From: Limonium bicolor
Taxonomy: Eukaryota; Streptophyta; Magnoliopsida; Caryophyllales; Plumbaginaceae
Direction of reading: 5' to 3'
NCBI GenBank assembly: GCA_023374045.1
Contig: CM041783.1
Coordinates: 94,523,298-94,587,297 of the forward strand
Length of the DNA stretch: 64,000 bases
Positions within the stretch are counted from its first letter, which is position 1; each line of letters opens with the position of its first letter. Of this stretch, positions 48,331 to 58,600 are shown piece after piece. The notes below the pieces were generated by a model. The model saw nothing but the letters and a program-made list of their open reading frames with translations, made no database searches and had not been told where the DNA came from. The translations under genes and the position numbers were made by a program.

Positions 48331-50611
48331 TGAAATACCCGTGAATTTTGGCGTAGGATTAAATTAGCATATAGTCAAGGATGTTATTGGTAAGATTAAT
48401 AAAGGCCCAGAGAAGCAATATACATAGGTATATTTACGTTCATTTCAGATAACTTTATTATGTTCAAGAATACAAATTTGATTTTACTTCTCTCTAAAAT
48501 ATTTTCCTCTTCCTAACTCATTTATTCAGCTATTATGTATTTATTCCTTTTATCTAATTATTTAGATAATTCTCCTCATCCTTCACTAATGATCAGTTAG
48601 CCCTTCTTCTATTTTTACTTTAGCCAAATAGTATTTATTTATCTCTCTAAATTTTGAATCTAGATCCTTCCATGATTTTAACGTTATTCATTTACTTTTA
48701 ACTTGAAATCTTATTTATAAACTCATTTCAAGTTATTTTACAACATTACTTATAAATTCTCCTCTCACTAAACTAAATACATTTATTAGTTAAAGACTAA
48801 TCCTTTAATTATTTCCATATTGTTTCTATTTAATACCACGATCGCTATCACGATCGCTTCCATCTTCAACCTACTGCCTCCACTCTTCTCTCTTTCTTTT
48901 AGTTCCCAACTCTTCTCAAATTCACGCTCTTATTCTCCATCGTCGTTAGGCCGCTTCTCTGGTGCCGGTATTGATAGAAGGGTAAGGGGTATCCGTTGGT
49001 AAGGTTAGCTGATTAATTCGCTAGTCTCTGGGTAGTATCTGATTGTGTTCTGCTTGTATTCTAGACTCCGATTTCCCTGACGAACGCTACTGCTGATTCT
49101 GCTGAGTGATTTCGTGGCTGTGAACGTATCCAGGTAAATGTTGTGCTCAACATTCTCTACCTCTGTGTTTTTGCGAATTAACAATGGATTGGTTTGGATG
49201 TGGTTTTGATATTGGAAAGTTTGGGAATTTTTCCCCGTGTATTCTGGTGAGCTGTTTTGCAAAGGGTTTAAATCAATTTTGGGAGACTTTCTTTGAATTG
49301 GTTATTGGATTGTTGGTACCTCTTGGTACTCCGTGTATATTGTTGGTGCCTTATTGGCGCTCCGTGTAATTTGGTACTATGTACCCCGTGGATATTCTTA
49401 TTTTGCCTGCAGACATTACTTGCAGTTAAGCTCTAATGATCTACTCCTTTGGGTCGTAAGTTACCTTCTGGGGGGTGTGCACACTTAAGGACATAGAGTG
49501 AGGTGGGATTCTAATTGTTGCGACCCGATTTGGGGGTCGTCCGTGTAAGCCATTGATTTGATTCTTGGAAAGTTCTCCCCCGAAATGTTTTGTGATTGAT
49601 ATTTGGAATTGGTGTTGTGGTTTACGTTTCTGTGCAAGTATGGTTTTACAATTGCAAATGGGTTTCCAAATATATTTTACAGGTTGAGGCAATGTTTACT
49701 CAGTTTGCTGATTTGCGCGTCCCTTCGCGTTTTCTATTGTTGTTTTATGATCGCAGGTACTCATGGCTGATTTGGGGATTGGGACACGCTGTCACATAGC
49801 TTAGGATGATTGGACAATTACTACGTTTGAACAAGTTGAATTATGTTTTGGAATTGTGATGTTTTACCAGTTTTTGGAAACGTTTTGGGTTTTGGTTAGT
49901 AGTTTAAAGCCTGAGCACTCTTTGTTAGAGTGTGGCGGTAACGCCTTTTGGATTTTGCTATTCCGCTGCTAATAAGTTGAAGTGTTTTATTGGTTTTGTT
50001 CTCTAAGGAGTCTTGTTTATGATGGAGATTTGCTTTCTGTATAAGAGATATTTCGATGGTATTTTCGTTATCATTTGAGGTACTAAGTTATTGGAAATTC
50101 TTCTTTGATTGCTGAGTTTTATGGTTTTTTTTGTTAATTTGGTTCTGTTTTCGCTGGGGAAAAATGCTCATCAGGACCTGTCCGAACGTCCGTCCGGACA
50201 TCCATGTTCGGACAGGCCCCGAATGTTTTAGAAGCTCTCTGTTTTGGTGTGTCCGAACTTTGGTCCGAACATTGATGTTCGGACACGCCACGTTAAATTT
50301 CTCGGACTTTTTAAACTCACTTGTGTCCGAACTTCCAAGTCCGGACACAAGTTCGGACGCCTTTGGTTTTCAGACCTTTTAACTCTCGACTTGTGTCCGA
50401 ACATCAATGTCCGGACACAAGTTTGGACGGATGGATTTTCACAGTTTAACTATCTCGGCTTGTGTCCGAACTTCCCCTGTCCGGACACAAGTTCGGACCA
50501 AACTTGTTTTGCACCTTTAAGGCTCGTTTGGAGTCCGTTTTCGAAGCCGTTTTCACCGTTAGCTTTGTTATTTTATTTCCTATGTTTTAAGGCAAAATCC
50601 GGGGTGTTACA
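48331..50611 (+). repeat. Del-type 5' LTR
   Basis: 2281 bp. Near identical to the 3' LTR, differing chiefly by single-base indels. Contains the box GGCG-GTAA-CGCC...TTCCGCTGC at 49934-49969 and cassette C. Confidence 0.93.
50178..50498 (+). repeat. Inverted-repeat word cassette C, copy 1
   Basis: Five units (about 50178-50215, 50250-50287, 50322-50356, 50391-50427, 50460-50498) with arms such as TTGTGTCCGAAC and GTCCGGACACAAG, separated by unrelated AT-rich linkers. Confidence 0.85.
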
Positions 50612-50614
50612 AGG

Positions 50615-50626
50615 TGGTATCAGAGC
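50615..50626 (+). promoter_or_regulatory. Primer-binding site, initiator-Met tRNA
   Basis: TGGTATCAGAGC, three bases after the LTR end. Confidence 0.95.
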
Positions 50627-50995
50627 TATGTTTGGTAAATAAGATAAAATTTGGATTAAAAAGGGAACTAAAATGTGGGGTAAGCCGTTTGGGGAATTGT
50701 AGTACCTGCGATACTGTGTATATGATGTTACACTGTATGGATATTGAAGTGCATTCTCCGTTTGTGTGTGATGATGTTAGTATAACTGATTGATTATTGC
50801 GTACTGGTATTGGAGCTATTAGATGTGCTAGCTCCTAATATGGGGTAGGGACTTAATATATGGGGATATGGGTGAATGCTGCTTACCTTGCTTAGTACAT
50901 GTAATCAGGAGTTCGCTTAGAGCTCTAGGGAGTGCAGGACTGCTGACAGACTGAGTTTTCCATACCATACTAGAAGTAGGAGTCGTTGAACTCAG
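50627..50995 (+). other. Untranslated leader of the Del-type element
   Basis: 369 bp between PBS and gag start with no gene; where packaging signals would be expected. Confidence 0.6.
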
Positions 50996-52150
50996 ATGGC
51001 CGCCAATGACCCCATGAGGCAGTTACAGGAGTTGGCTCTCAACCTGGGACAGATAGTCCAGAGACAGGCTCAGAGGGATAATGTGCCGGAGGACTACACT
51101 AAGAGAATTGCCCATCTGAAGCCCACATCCTTCAAGGGAGAGGAGGACCCGGTGCTACTTGAGGACTGGATAAGGGAATTTGACAAGATCTTTGAGGCAG
51201 TCAATTGCCCAGCTGACCGAAGGGTAAACGCAGCAGTTTACTATTTCAAGAGTGAAGCAGACATCTGGTGGTCCGCCAACAGAGATGTGCTACTAGCTGG
51301 ACCTGATTTCGGTTGGGATGGCCTGAAGGAGGCCATGAGGAGGGGCTTCTACCCCGAGCATGTCAGGATGCAGAAGTACTTGGAATTCTCAGAACTCAAG
51401 CAGTTATCTCTGAGTGTCAAGGAGTACCATTCGAAGTTCCTGGAGCTGGCCAGGTTCGCTCCTACGATAGTTACCGACGAGGCGTCGAAGGTGTAGAGGT
51501 TTGTGGGTGGGCTAAACTGGAGTCTGCAGGAGGCCCTCGTGCTGACAATCCCGACGCTCCAAGATGCGTACGGGAAAGCTGCTAACCTGTACAGGGTGCA
51601 GCAGAAAAGGAAGGAGGTCCTGGCTGGTAATAAGAGGAAGATGGAGGGAGGAGACGAGCCCCGGGGACGAGAGGACCAGTCCCACAGGCATCATCAGAAG
51701 GAGAAGAGGTGGAAGCCTCACTCGGACCGCAGAGATGGGAGACCGAGACATGGGGGAGATCCGAGGGGTGATCAGAGGCGAGGTGACCAGCCCCAGCACC
51801 AGACTCAGAGAGGGGAGTACAGGCAGGAGAGACACTTCTACTGCAAAGGTGCAACAAGGACCACCCGGGGAAAGATTGTGAGGGGAACTCAGTCACCTGT
51901 TTTCGTTGTGGAAGGCGGGGACACCGATTATTCGAGTGCTTTCAGAGTCCCCAGGGAGGTAGTCAGCAGAGAGGCTATAGTGGCGATCGCTCATCCAGGC
52001 AGACCGACCAGCAGGGCAGAGGCCCGAACCAGAGTCAGCGCGGGGACGCTCCTCAGCGTAGTAATGGAGAGGGCGGCAATGGTGGCAATAGAGGCCAAGT
52101 GGAGTACCGAGGCAACCAGCAGCGGGCTCCAGGGAAGATCAATGTGATGA
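50996..52150 (+). pseudogene. gag: gag of the Del-type element, one stop and one frameshift
   Basis: The ATG at 50996 is the first in frame after the leader. The core reads LKPTSFKGEEDPVLLEDWIREFDKIF and WWSANRD, the usual gypsy Gag pattern. TAG at 51494-51496 interrupts; the same frame goes on through RFVGGLN and a basic, Arg/Gly/His-rich segment. Near 51846 the frame shifts, after which the knuckle CFRCGRRGHRLFEC (C-X2-C-X4-H-X4-C) appears at about 51898-51939, preceded by a second, imperfect one. Gag packages the RNA into particles. Normal length would be about 390 residues to the protease. Confidence 0.85.
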
Positions 52151-52434
52151 GTCGGGCCGAAGCCGAGGCCGAGGCAGACGTGTTAGCAGGTACCTTTACT
52201 GTTCTTGGTACTCCTGCGCGTATTCTTTTTGATACTGGGGCTACTTACTCTTTCATATCTGATAGCCTAGTTGGGAAATTGGGGAGAGAGATTTGTGAGA
52301 CTTCCCCTATAGCTGTATCTATACCATCGGGACGGGTGATCACTTGTAAGAATGTAATGAAAGACGTAGGCATAGATATCAAGGGGGGAGCAATTTGTAA
52401 TAGATTTGATCCAGTTCGCCTTGACCGACTTTGA
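52151..52434 (+). pseudogene. Aspartic protease of the Del-type element
   Basis: In frame with the knuckles: VLAGTFTVLGTPARILFDTGATYSFIS, with the DTG(A) catalytic triad of retropepsins at about residues 9-12 of that stretch. The frame stops at 52432-52434; its continuation ([13 protein letters not shown]) is in the next frame from about 52420, so one frameshift separates them. Cleaves the polyprotein. Confidence 0.85.
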
Positions 52435-53761
52435 TATAATCCTGGGAATGGATTGGCTGAGCAAATATAAGGGAAGGATAGACTGCAGCGAGCAGAAAAT
52501 TATTCTCAGAGGACCGTCGAGACGGAGAGTCTCGTATAGGAATGTGGAGGAGAAGCCCGGAGTGAAGCTCGTATCAGCAATGACAATTCTCTCTAAAGTA
52601 AAGAAGGGACAACAAGCATACCTTTGCTATGTCCAAGACCTGAGCCAGGAGTCAGACGAGAAGAAGGAGATCCGAGTAGTAAGCGAATTTCCAGACGTGT
52701 TCCCAGACGAGATTCCGGGTATGCCGCCAGACCGAGAAGTGGAATTCAGCATCGACCTTGTGCCAGGCTCAGCACCGATTTCGAAGGCTCCTTACCGGAT
52801 GGCACCCTCAGAGTTGAAAGAATTAAAGACCCAGTTGGAGGATCTTTTGGATAAGGGATACATTCGCCCGAGTGTATCGCCTTGGGGAGCCCCGGTCTTG
52901 TTTGTGAAGAAGAAAGACGGGAGTATGAGGCTGTGCATCGACTACAGGGAGCTGAACCAGATCACGGTAAAGAACAGATACCCCTTGCCGAGAATAGACG
53001 ATCTCTTTGACCAGCTGCAAGGGGCAGGGATCTTTTCGAAGATTGATTTGAGGTCGGGCTACCATCAGCTCAGAGTGGCAGAGAGAGAAATCCCGAAGAC
53101 AGCCTTCCGGACTAGGTATGGGCACTTTGAATTCTTGGTGATGCCCTTTGGACTTACCAACACCCCAGCTGTCTTTATGGACCTCATGAACCGTAACTTC
53201 CACCCATATTTGGATCGGTTCGTGGTGATTTTCATAGATGACATCCTTATATATTCCAATGACGAACGGGAGCATGAGGAACATTTGAGACTAGTATTGC
53301 GGACACTGAGAGAGCAGCAGCTGTACGCGAAGTTGTCCAAGTGTGACTTCTGGTTAGACCGAGTGGCATTTTTGGGCCACGTCATCACTAGAGAAGGCAT
53401 CTCAATAGATCCGTCGAAGATTCAGGCCGTAAAAGAATGGCCAAGGCCCAGTAATCTGACTGAAGTGCGAAGCTTTCTGGGCTTGGCAGGGTATTACAGA
53501 CGTTTCGTGAAGGACTTCTCGAAGATAGCGAGACCTCTCACCAACCTTATGAAGAAAGTGATCAAGTTCCAGTGGGACAGCGACTGTGAGAAGGCGTTCC
53601 AGGCATTGAAGGAGAGGTTGACCACAGCTCCAGTTCTGACCTTGCCTTCAGGGACAGATGGATTTGAAGTTTTCAGCGATGCTTCCAAATATGGCTTAGG
53701 GTGCGTCCTGATGCAGCACGGGAAGGTCATAGCTTACGTCGAGGCAGTTGAAAGAGTGTGA
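52406..53761 (+). pseudogene. pol: Reverse transcriptase and start of RNase H, Del-type element
   Basis: 451 codons. Opens with the end of the protease (DIILGMDWL), a linker with [21 protein letters not shown], then [38 protein letters not shown] (split here: finger region), [41 protein letters not shown], and the catalytic FIDDILIYS (the usual YVDD/YIDD box with F first). The thumb [12 protein letters not shown] and [11 protein letters not shown] follow, then RNase [18 protein letters not shown] frameshift near 53737 ends it inside RNase H. RT core residues are all present. Confidence 0.92.
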
Positions 53762-55022
53762 GACCAGATATCCGACGCATGACTTGGAGTTAGCAGTCGT
53801 GGTTTTTGCACTCAAGATCTGGAGACACTACCTCTATGGTGTCTCGTGCAAGATCTTCACCGACCACAAAAGCCTCAAGTATATTTTCACCCAAAAGGAT
53901 TTGAATATGAGGCAGAGACGATGGCTAGAGCTGATTAAGGACTATGATTTGGAGATTCTGTATCATGAAGGAAAGTCCAACTTGGTAGCTGATCCGTTAA
54001 GCAGAAAGAGGAGTCATTCAGTGAATTCTATGTGGGTCCTCCCTGATGAGCTAGCTCGGGAGTTTCAGAGGCTGAATTTCAAGGGACAGCCGGATGATGT
54101 TAAATTGGAACGAATCAGAGAGAAGTTAAAGGAAGGGAAGGCAGAAGGATTTGAAATCCACGCTGATGGCAGTCTGAGATTTAGAGGCCGTTGGTGCATC
54201 CCTCAAGGTTGTGCAGATGTGAAGGAGAGACTGATGAAGGAGGCTCATAATACTCCCTATTCAGTCCACCCAGGCGGAGATAAATTGTACAAGGATCTGA
54301 AGAAGCTATTCTGGTGGCCAAAGATGAAGCGGGAGGTAGTAGAGTTCGTGTCTAGATGCCTCACCTGTCAGAAGGTGAAGTTCGAGCATAAGAGGATGGG
54401 AGGATTGTTGCAGCCCTTGGAAGTACCCAAATGGAAGTGGGACTCTATTTCTATGGATTTCGTAGTCGGACTACCGCCAGCGAAGGGTGGAGTCAACCAG
54501 ATATGGGTGATCGTGGATCGACTCACCAAGTCCGCTCGATTCATACCTATGAAGAGCACTTGGTCTATGAGCCAGCTAGTGGATGCATACCTTAAGAATG
54601 TGGTCAGATACCATGGCTTGCCTCAGACGATAGTGTCTGATCGAGACTCGAGATTTTTGGCACATTTCTGGCAGCAGTTTCAGGAGGCTATGGGTACTAA
54701 ATTGAAATTGAGCACTGCTTTCCACCCGGCGACAGATGGTCAGACGGAGAGGACTATCCAGACCTTGGAGGACATGCTTCGAGCATGTGTCATGGACTTT
54801 CAGGGGACTTGGGCAGATAGACTTCACCTGGTGGAGTTCTCGTATAATAACAGTTACCACTCTAGTATTAAGATGGCTCCCTATGAAGCCTTGTATGGGA
54901 GGAAATGCAGAACCCGTTTATGTTGGAGCGACATCAGCGAGACAGTGATATTGGGACCCCAGCTGATAGAGGAGACGATGGAGCAGGTTCGAATCATCCA
55001 GAGCCGAATGAAAGCATCCTAG
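53735..55022 (+). pseudogene. pol: RNase H and integrase, Del-type element
   Basis: Continues RNase H in the next frame ([42 protein letters not shown]). Integrase follows: zinc site [12 protein letters not shown]...RCLTCQK (H-H-C-C), then core with catalytic Asp in [13 protein letters not shown] and IVSDRDSRF and Glu in [13 protein letters not shown], and [14 protein letters not shown] and [16 protein letters not shown] at 55020-55022 sits where Gln is expected; the same frame continues after it. Joins new DNA copies to the chromosome. Confidence 0.92.
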
Positions 55023-55506
55023 GACAGGCAGAAGTCCTATGCCGACTTAAAGAGGAGACCGGTTGAATTCGAAGTTGGTGATAGAGTCTTCCTGAAGGTG
55101 TCTCCTGTGAGAGGAGTAACCAGATTTGGGAAGAAGGGGAAATTAAGCCCCAAATTCGTGGGTCCTTACGAGGTCCTGGAGAGAATTGGAGAGGTAGCTT
55201 ACAAATTAGCACTACCTGGTGAACTGGAGAGAGTCCATAATGTTTTTCACGTCTCTCAGTTGAAGCGTTACGTCCCTGACCCGTCCCACGTTCTACAGCC
55301 TGAGGTGCTGGAATTGGAGCAGAACCTATCATATGAGGAGTACCCCCATTAAAGTATTGGACACCAAGACTAGAGAAACCCGATCGAAGTCCACCCGGAT
55401 GGTCAAGGTGTTGTGGTCGAATCATGGGACTGAGGAGGCGACGTGGGAGGTTGAAGAGGAAATGAAGAAGAAATACCCTCAGCTTTTCGAGCAGGTAACC
55501 GTTTAG
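55023..55506 (+). pseudogene. Integrase C-terminus and chromodomain, Del-type element
   Basis: In frame after the stop: DRQKSYADLKRRPVEFEVGD, KGKLSPKFVGPYEVLERIG, YKLALPGELERVHNVFHVSQLKRY. An extra C in the CCCCC run near 55347 shifts the frame; then the tail VKVLWSNHGTEEATWEVEEE and KKYPQLF ends at TAG 55504-55506. The tail is a group II (Tekay-type) chromodomain, known to bias insertion to heterochromatin. Confidence 0.85.
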
Positions 55507-55575
55507 GATTTATGTCAAGTTCAGTCGGATTCAGCTTTCAGAATCAGTCTTTTGGTTGGGTTATCATCTAGGCTT

Positions 55576-55613
55576 AGCTTCGAGGGCGAAGCTTTCTTTT
55601 AAGGGGGATAAGC
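55576..55613 (+). promoter_or_regulatory. Polypurine tract with stem-loop, Del-type element
   Basis: Arms AGCTTCG (55576-55582) and CGAAGCT (55587-55593) with loop AGGG, then TTCTTTTAAGGGGGATAAGC up to the 3' LTR. Only one PPT in this element, 70 bases after the pol stop. Confidence 0.85.
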
Positions 55614-57893
55614 TGAAATACCCGTGAATTTTGGCGTAGGATTAAATTAGCATATAGTCAAGGATGTTATTGGTAAGATTAATAAAGGCCCAGAGAAGCA
55701 TATACATAGGTATATTTACGTTCATTTCAGATAACTTTATTATGTTCAAGAATACAAATTTGATTTTACTTCTCTCTAAATATTTTCCTCTTCCTAACTC
55801 ATTTATTCAACTATTATGTATTTATTCCTTTTATCTAATTATTTAGATAATTCTCCTCATCCTTCACTAACGATTAGTTAGCCCTTCTTCTATTTTTACT
55901 TTAGCCAAATAGTATTTATTTATCTCTCTAAATTTTGAATCTAGATCCTTCCTTGATTTTAACGTTATTCATTTACTTTTAACTTGAAATCTTATTTATA
56001 AAATCATTTTCAAGTTATTTACAACATTACTTATAAATTCTCCTCTCACTAAACTAAATACATTTATTAGTTAAAGACTAATCCTTTAATTATTTTCATA
56101 TTGTTTCTACTTAATACCACGATCGCTATCACGATCACTTCCATCTTCAACCTACTGCCTCCACTCTTCTCTCTTTCTTTTAGTTCCCAACTCTTCTCAA
56201 ATTCACGCTCTTATTCTCCATCGTCGTTAGGCCGCTTCTCTGGTGCCGGTATTGATAGAAGGGTAAGGGTATCCGTTGGTAAGGTTAGCTGATTAATTCG
56301 CTAGTCTCTGGGTAGTATCTGATTGTGTTCTGCTTGTATTCTAGACTCCGATTTCCCTGACGAACGCTACTGCTGATTCTGCTGAGTGATTTCGTGGCTG
56401 TGAACGTATCCAGGTAAATGTTGTGCTCAACATTCTCTACCTCTGTGTTTTTGCGAATTAACAATGGATTGGTTTGGATGTGGTTTTGATATTGTGGAAG
56501 TTTGGGAATTGTTTTCCCCCGTGTATTCTGGTGAGTTGTTTTGCAAAGGGTTTAAATCAATATTTTGGGAGACTTTCTTTGAATTGGTTATTGGATTGTC
56601 GGTACCTCTTGGTACTCCGTGTATATTATTGGTGCCTTATTGGCGCTCCGTGTAATTGTTGGTACTATGTACCCCGTGGATATTCTTATTATTTTGCCTG
56701 CAGACATTACTTGCAGTTAAGCTCTAATGATCTACTCCTTTGGGTCGTAAGTTACCTTCTGGGGGGTGTGCACACTTAAGGACATAGAGTGAGGTGGGAT
56801 TCTAATTGTTGCGACCCGATTTGGGGGTCGTCCGTGTAAGCCATTGATTTGATTCTTGGAAAGTTCTCCCCCGAAATGTTTTGTTTGATATTTGGAATTG
56901 GTGTTGTGGTTTACCTTTCTGTGCAAGTATGGTTTTACAATTGAAAATGGGTTTCCAAATATATTTTACAGGTTGAGGCAATGTTTACTCAGTTCGCTGA
57001 TTTGCGGTCCCTTCGCGTTTTGTATTGTTGTTTTATGATCGCAGGTACTTATGGCTGATTTGGGGATTGGGACACGCTGTCACATAGCTTGGATGATTGG
57101 ACAATTACTAGTTTGGAACAAGTTGAGTTATGTTTTGGAATTGTGATGTTTTACCAGTTTTTGGAACGTTTTAGGTTTTGGTTAGTAGTTAAAGCCTGAG
57201 CACTTTGTTAGAGTGTGGCAGTAACGCCTTTTGGATTTTGCTATTCCGCTGCTAATAAGTTGAAGTGTTTATTGGTTTTGTTCTAAGGAGTCTTGTTTAT
57301 GATGGAGATTTGCTTTCTGTATAAGAGATATTTCGATTTATTTTCGTTATCATTTGAGGTACTAAGTTATTGGGACAATTCTTCTTTGATTGCTGAGTTT
57401 TATGGTTTTTTTTTGTTAATTTGGTTCTGTTTCGCTGGGGAAAATGCTCATTAGGACCTGTCCGAACGTCCGTCCGGACATCCATGTTCGGACAGGCCCC
57501 GAATGTTTTAGAAGCTCTTTCTGTTTTGGTGTGTCCGAACTTTGGTCCGAACATTGATGTTCGGACATGCCACGTTAAATTTCTCGGACTTTTTAAACTC
57601 ACTTGTGTCCGAACTTCCAAGTCCGGACACAAGTTCGGACGCCTTTGGTTTTCAGACCTTTTGACTCTCGACTTGTGTCCGAACATCAATGTCCGGACAC
57701 AAGTTCAGACGGATGGATTTTCACAGTTTAACTATCTCGGCCTGTGTCCGAACTTCCCATGTCCGGACACAAGTTCGGACCAAGCTTGTTTTGCACCTTT
57801 AGGGCTCGTTTGGAGTCCGTTTTCGAAGCCGTTTTCACCGTTAGCTTTGTTATTTTATTTCCTATGTTTTAAGGCAAAATCCGGGGTGTTACA
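55614..57893 (+). repeat. Del-type 3' LTR
   Basis: 2280 bp; ends GGGGTGTTACA before the target duplication ATAAC (57894-57898). Cassette C copy 2 at 57458-57780. Confidence 0.93.
57458..57780 (+). repeat. Inverted-repeat word cassette C, copy 2
   Basis: Same five units as 50178-50498; a few substitutions, for example ACATGCC for ACACGCC near 57568. Confidence 0.85.
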
Positions 57894-57898
57894 ATAAC

Positions 57899-58600
57899 CA
57901 TAGGTTATACATAATATAAGAGTATCATGTCATAATATATGATATGACTATAATGGTAACATTATATAATTAATGTGGTAGATTTGTAAATAATTAAAGT
58001 TGAGGGCAGTTACGGGATTATGTAACATTAGAAATGAGATTTAGAATATGGTTTATAATGTTATAAGGGTTATAACAATTATAAGATGGTAATGTCCATT
58101 ATGGAAAATTAATATATTGTAAAGAATATCATTTTTATAAATGGGTTCTATAATTCATATATATAAATAAATATATGATATGGAGTAGATTATATATTAT
58201 GGTTGGATAACCATATTATTAATAGTGGGATGATATAAGATGGAGAAATGAAATTACAAAACATTAGATAACAAGTTCTAATGTTAAGATGTAAATGTGA
58301 AACAATAATGAATTATATAATTTAAGAATTATTACATGAATTATATAAGCTTGTATACTTGGATAAACTAACCAAGATAATATAATTGACCAAGTCAACA
58401 CAATCAACCAATGAGGGTTATGTTGACCAACTCAATATTAAATGAGAGTTTATAAACTAATAACAATTATAATGTCAATACTTATATGAAATATAGTGAC
58501 AACTATATGAGTACACAATTATATGATCATGTAAATATATATATATATAAGTTTTGGTATATATATATAACAACAACCCATGACTAAGGAAGATAGGTTT
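57899..58600 (+). repeat. Gamma-like LTR fragment, right part
   Basis: Resumes the sequence cut at 48330: AT-rich, with GACCAAGTCAAC and TATATATA stretches in the order seen (reverse strand) at 22350-22520. Right edge unclear. Confidence 0.45.

Larger units (their letters stand above)
48331..57893 (+). mobile_element. Del/Tekay-type chromovirus (Ty3/gypsy), nearly complete
   Basis: 9563 bp with 2.28 kb LTRs (48331-50611, 55614-57893), both TGAAATACCC...GGGGTGTTACA, flanked by ATAAC at 48326-48330 and 57894-57898. PBS, gag, protease, RT, RNase H, integrase, chromodomain and PPT follow in canonical order. Long LTRs, initiator-Met PBS and the chromodomain-like tail point to the Tekay/Del lineage. 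Two stops and four frameshifts break the single gag-pol frame, but each is a one-step change, so it is recently inactivated or partly mis-sequenced. Confidence 0.93.
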
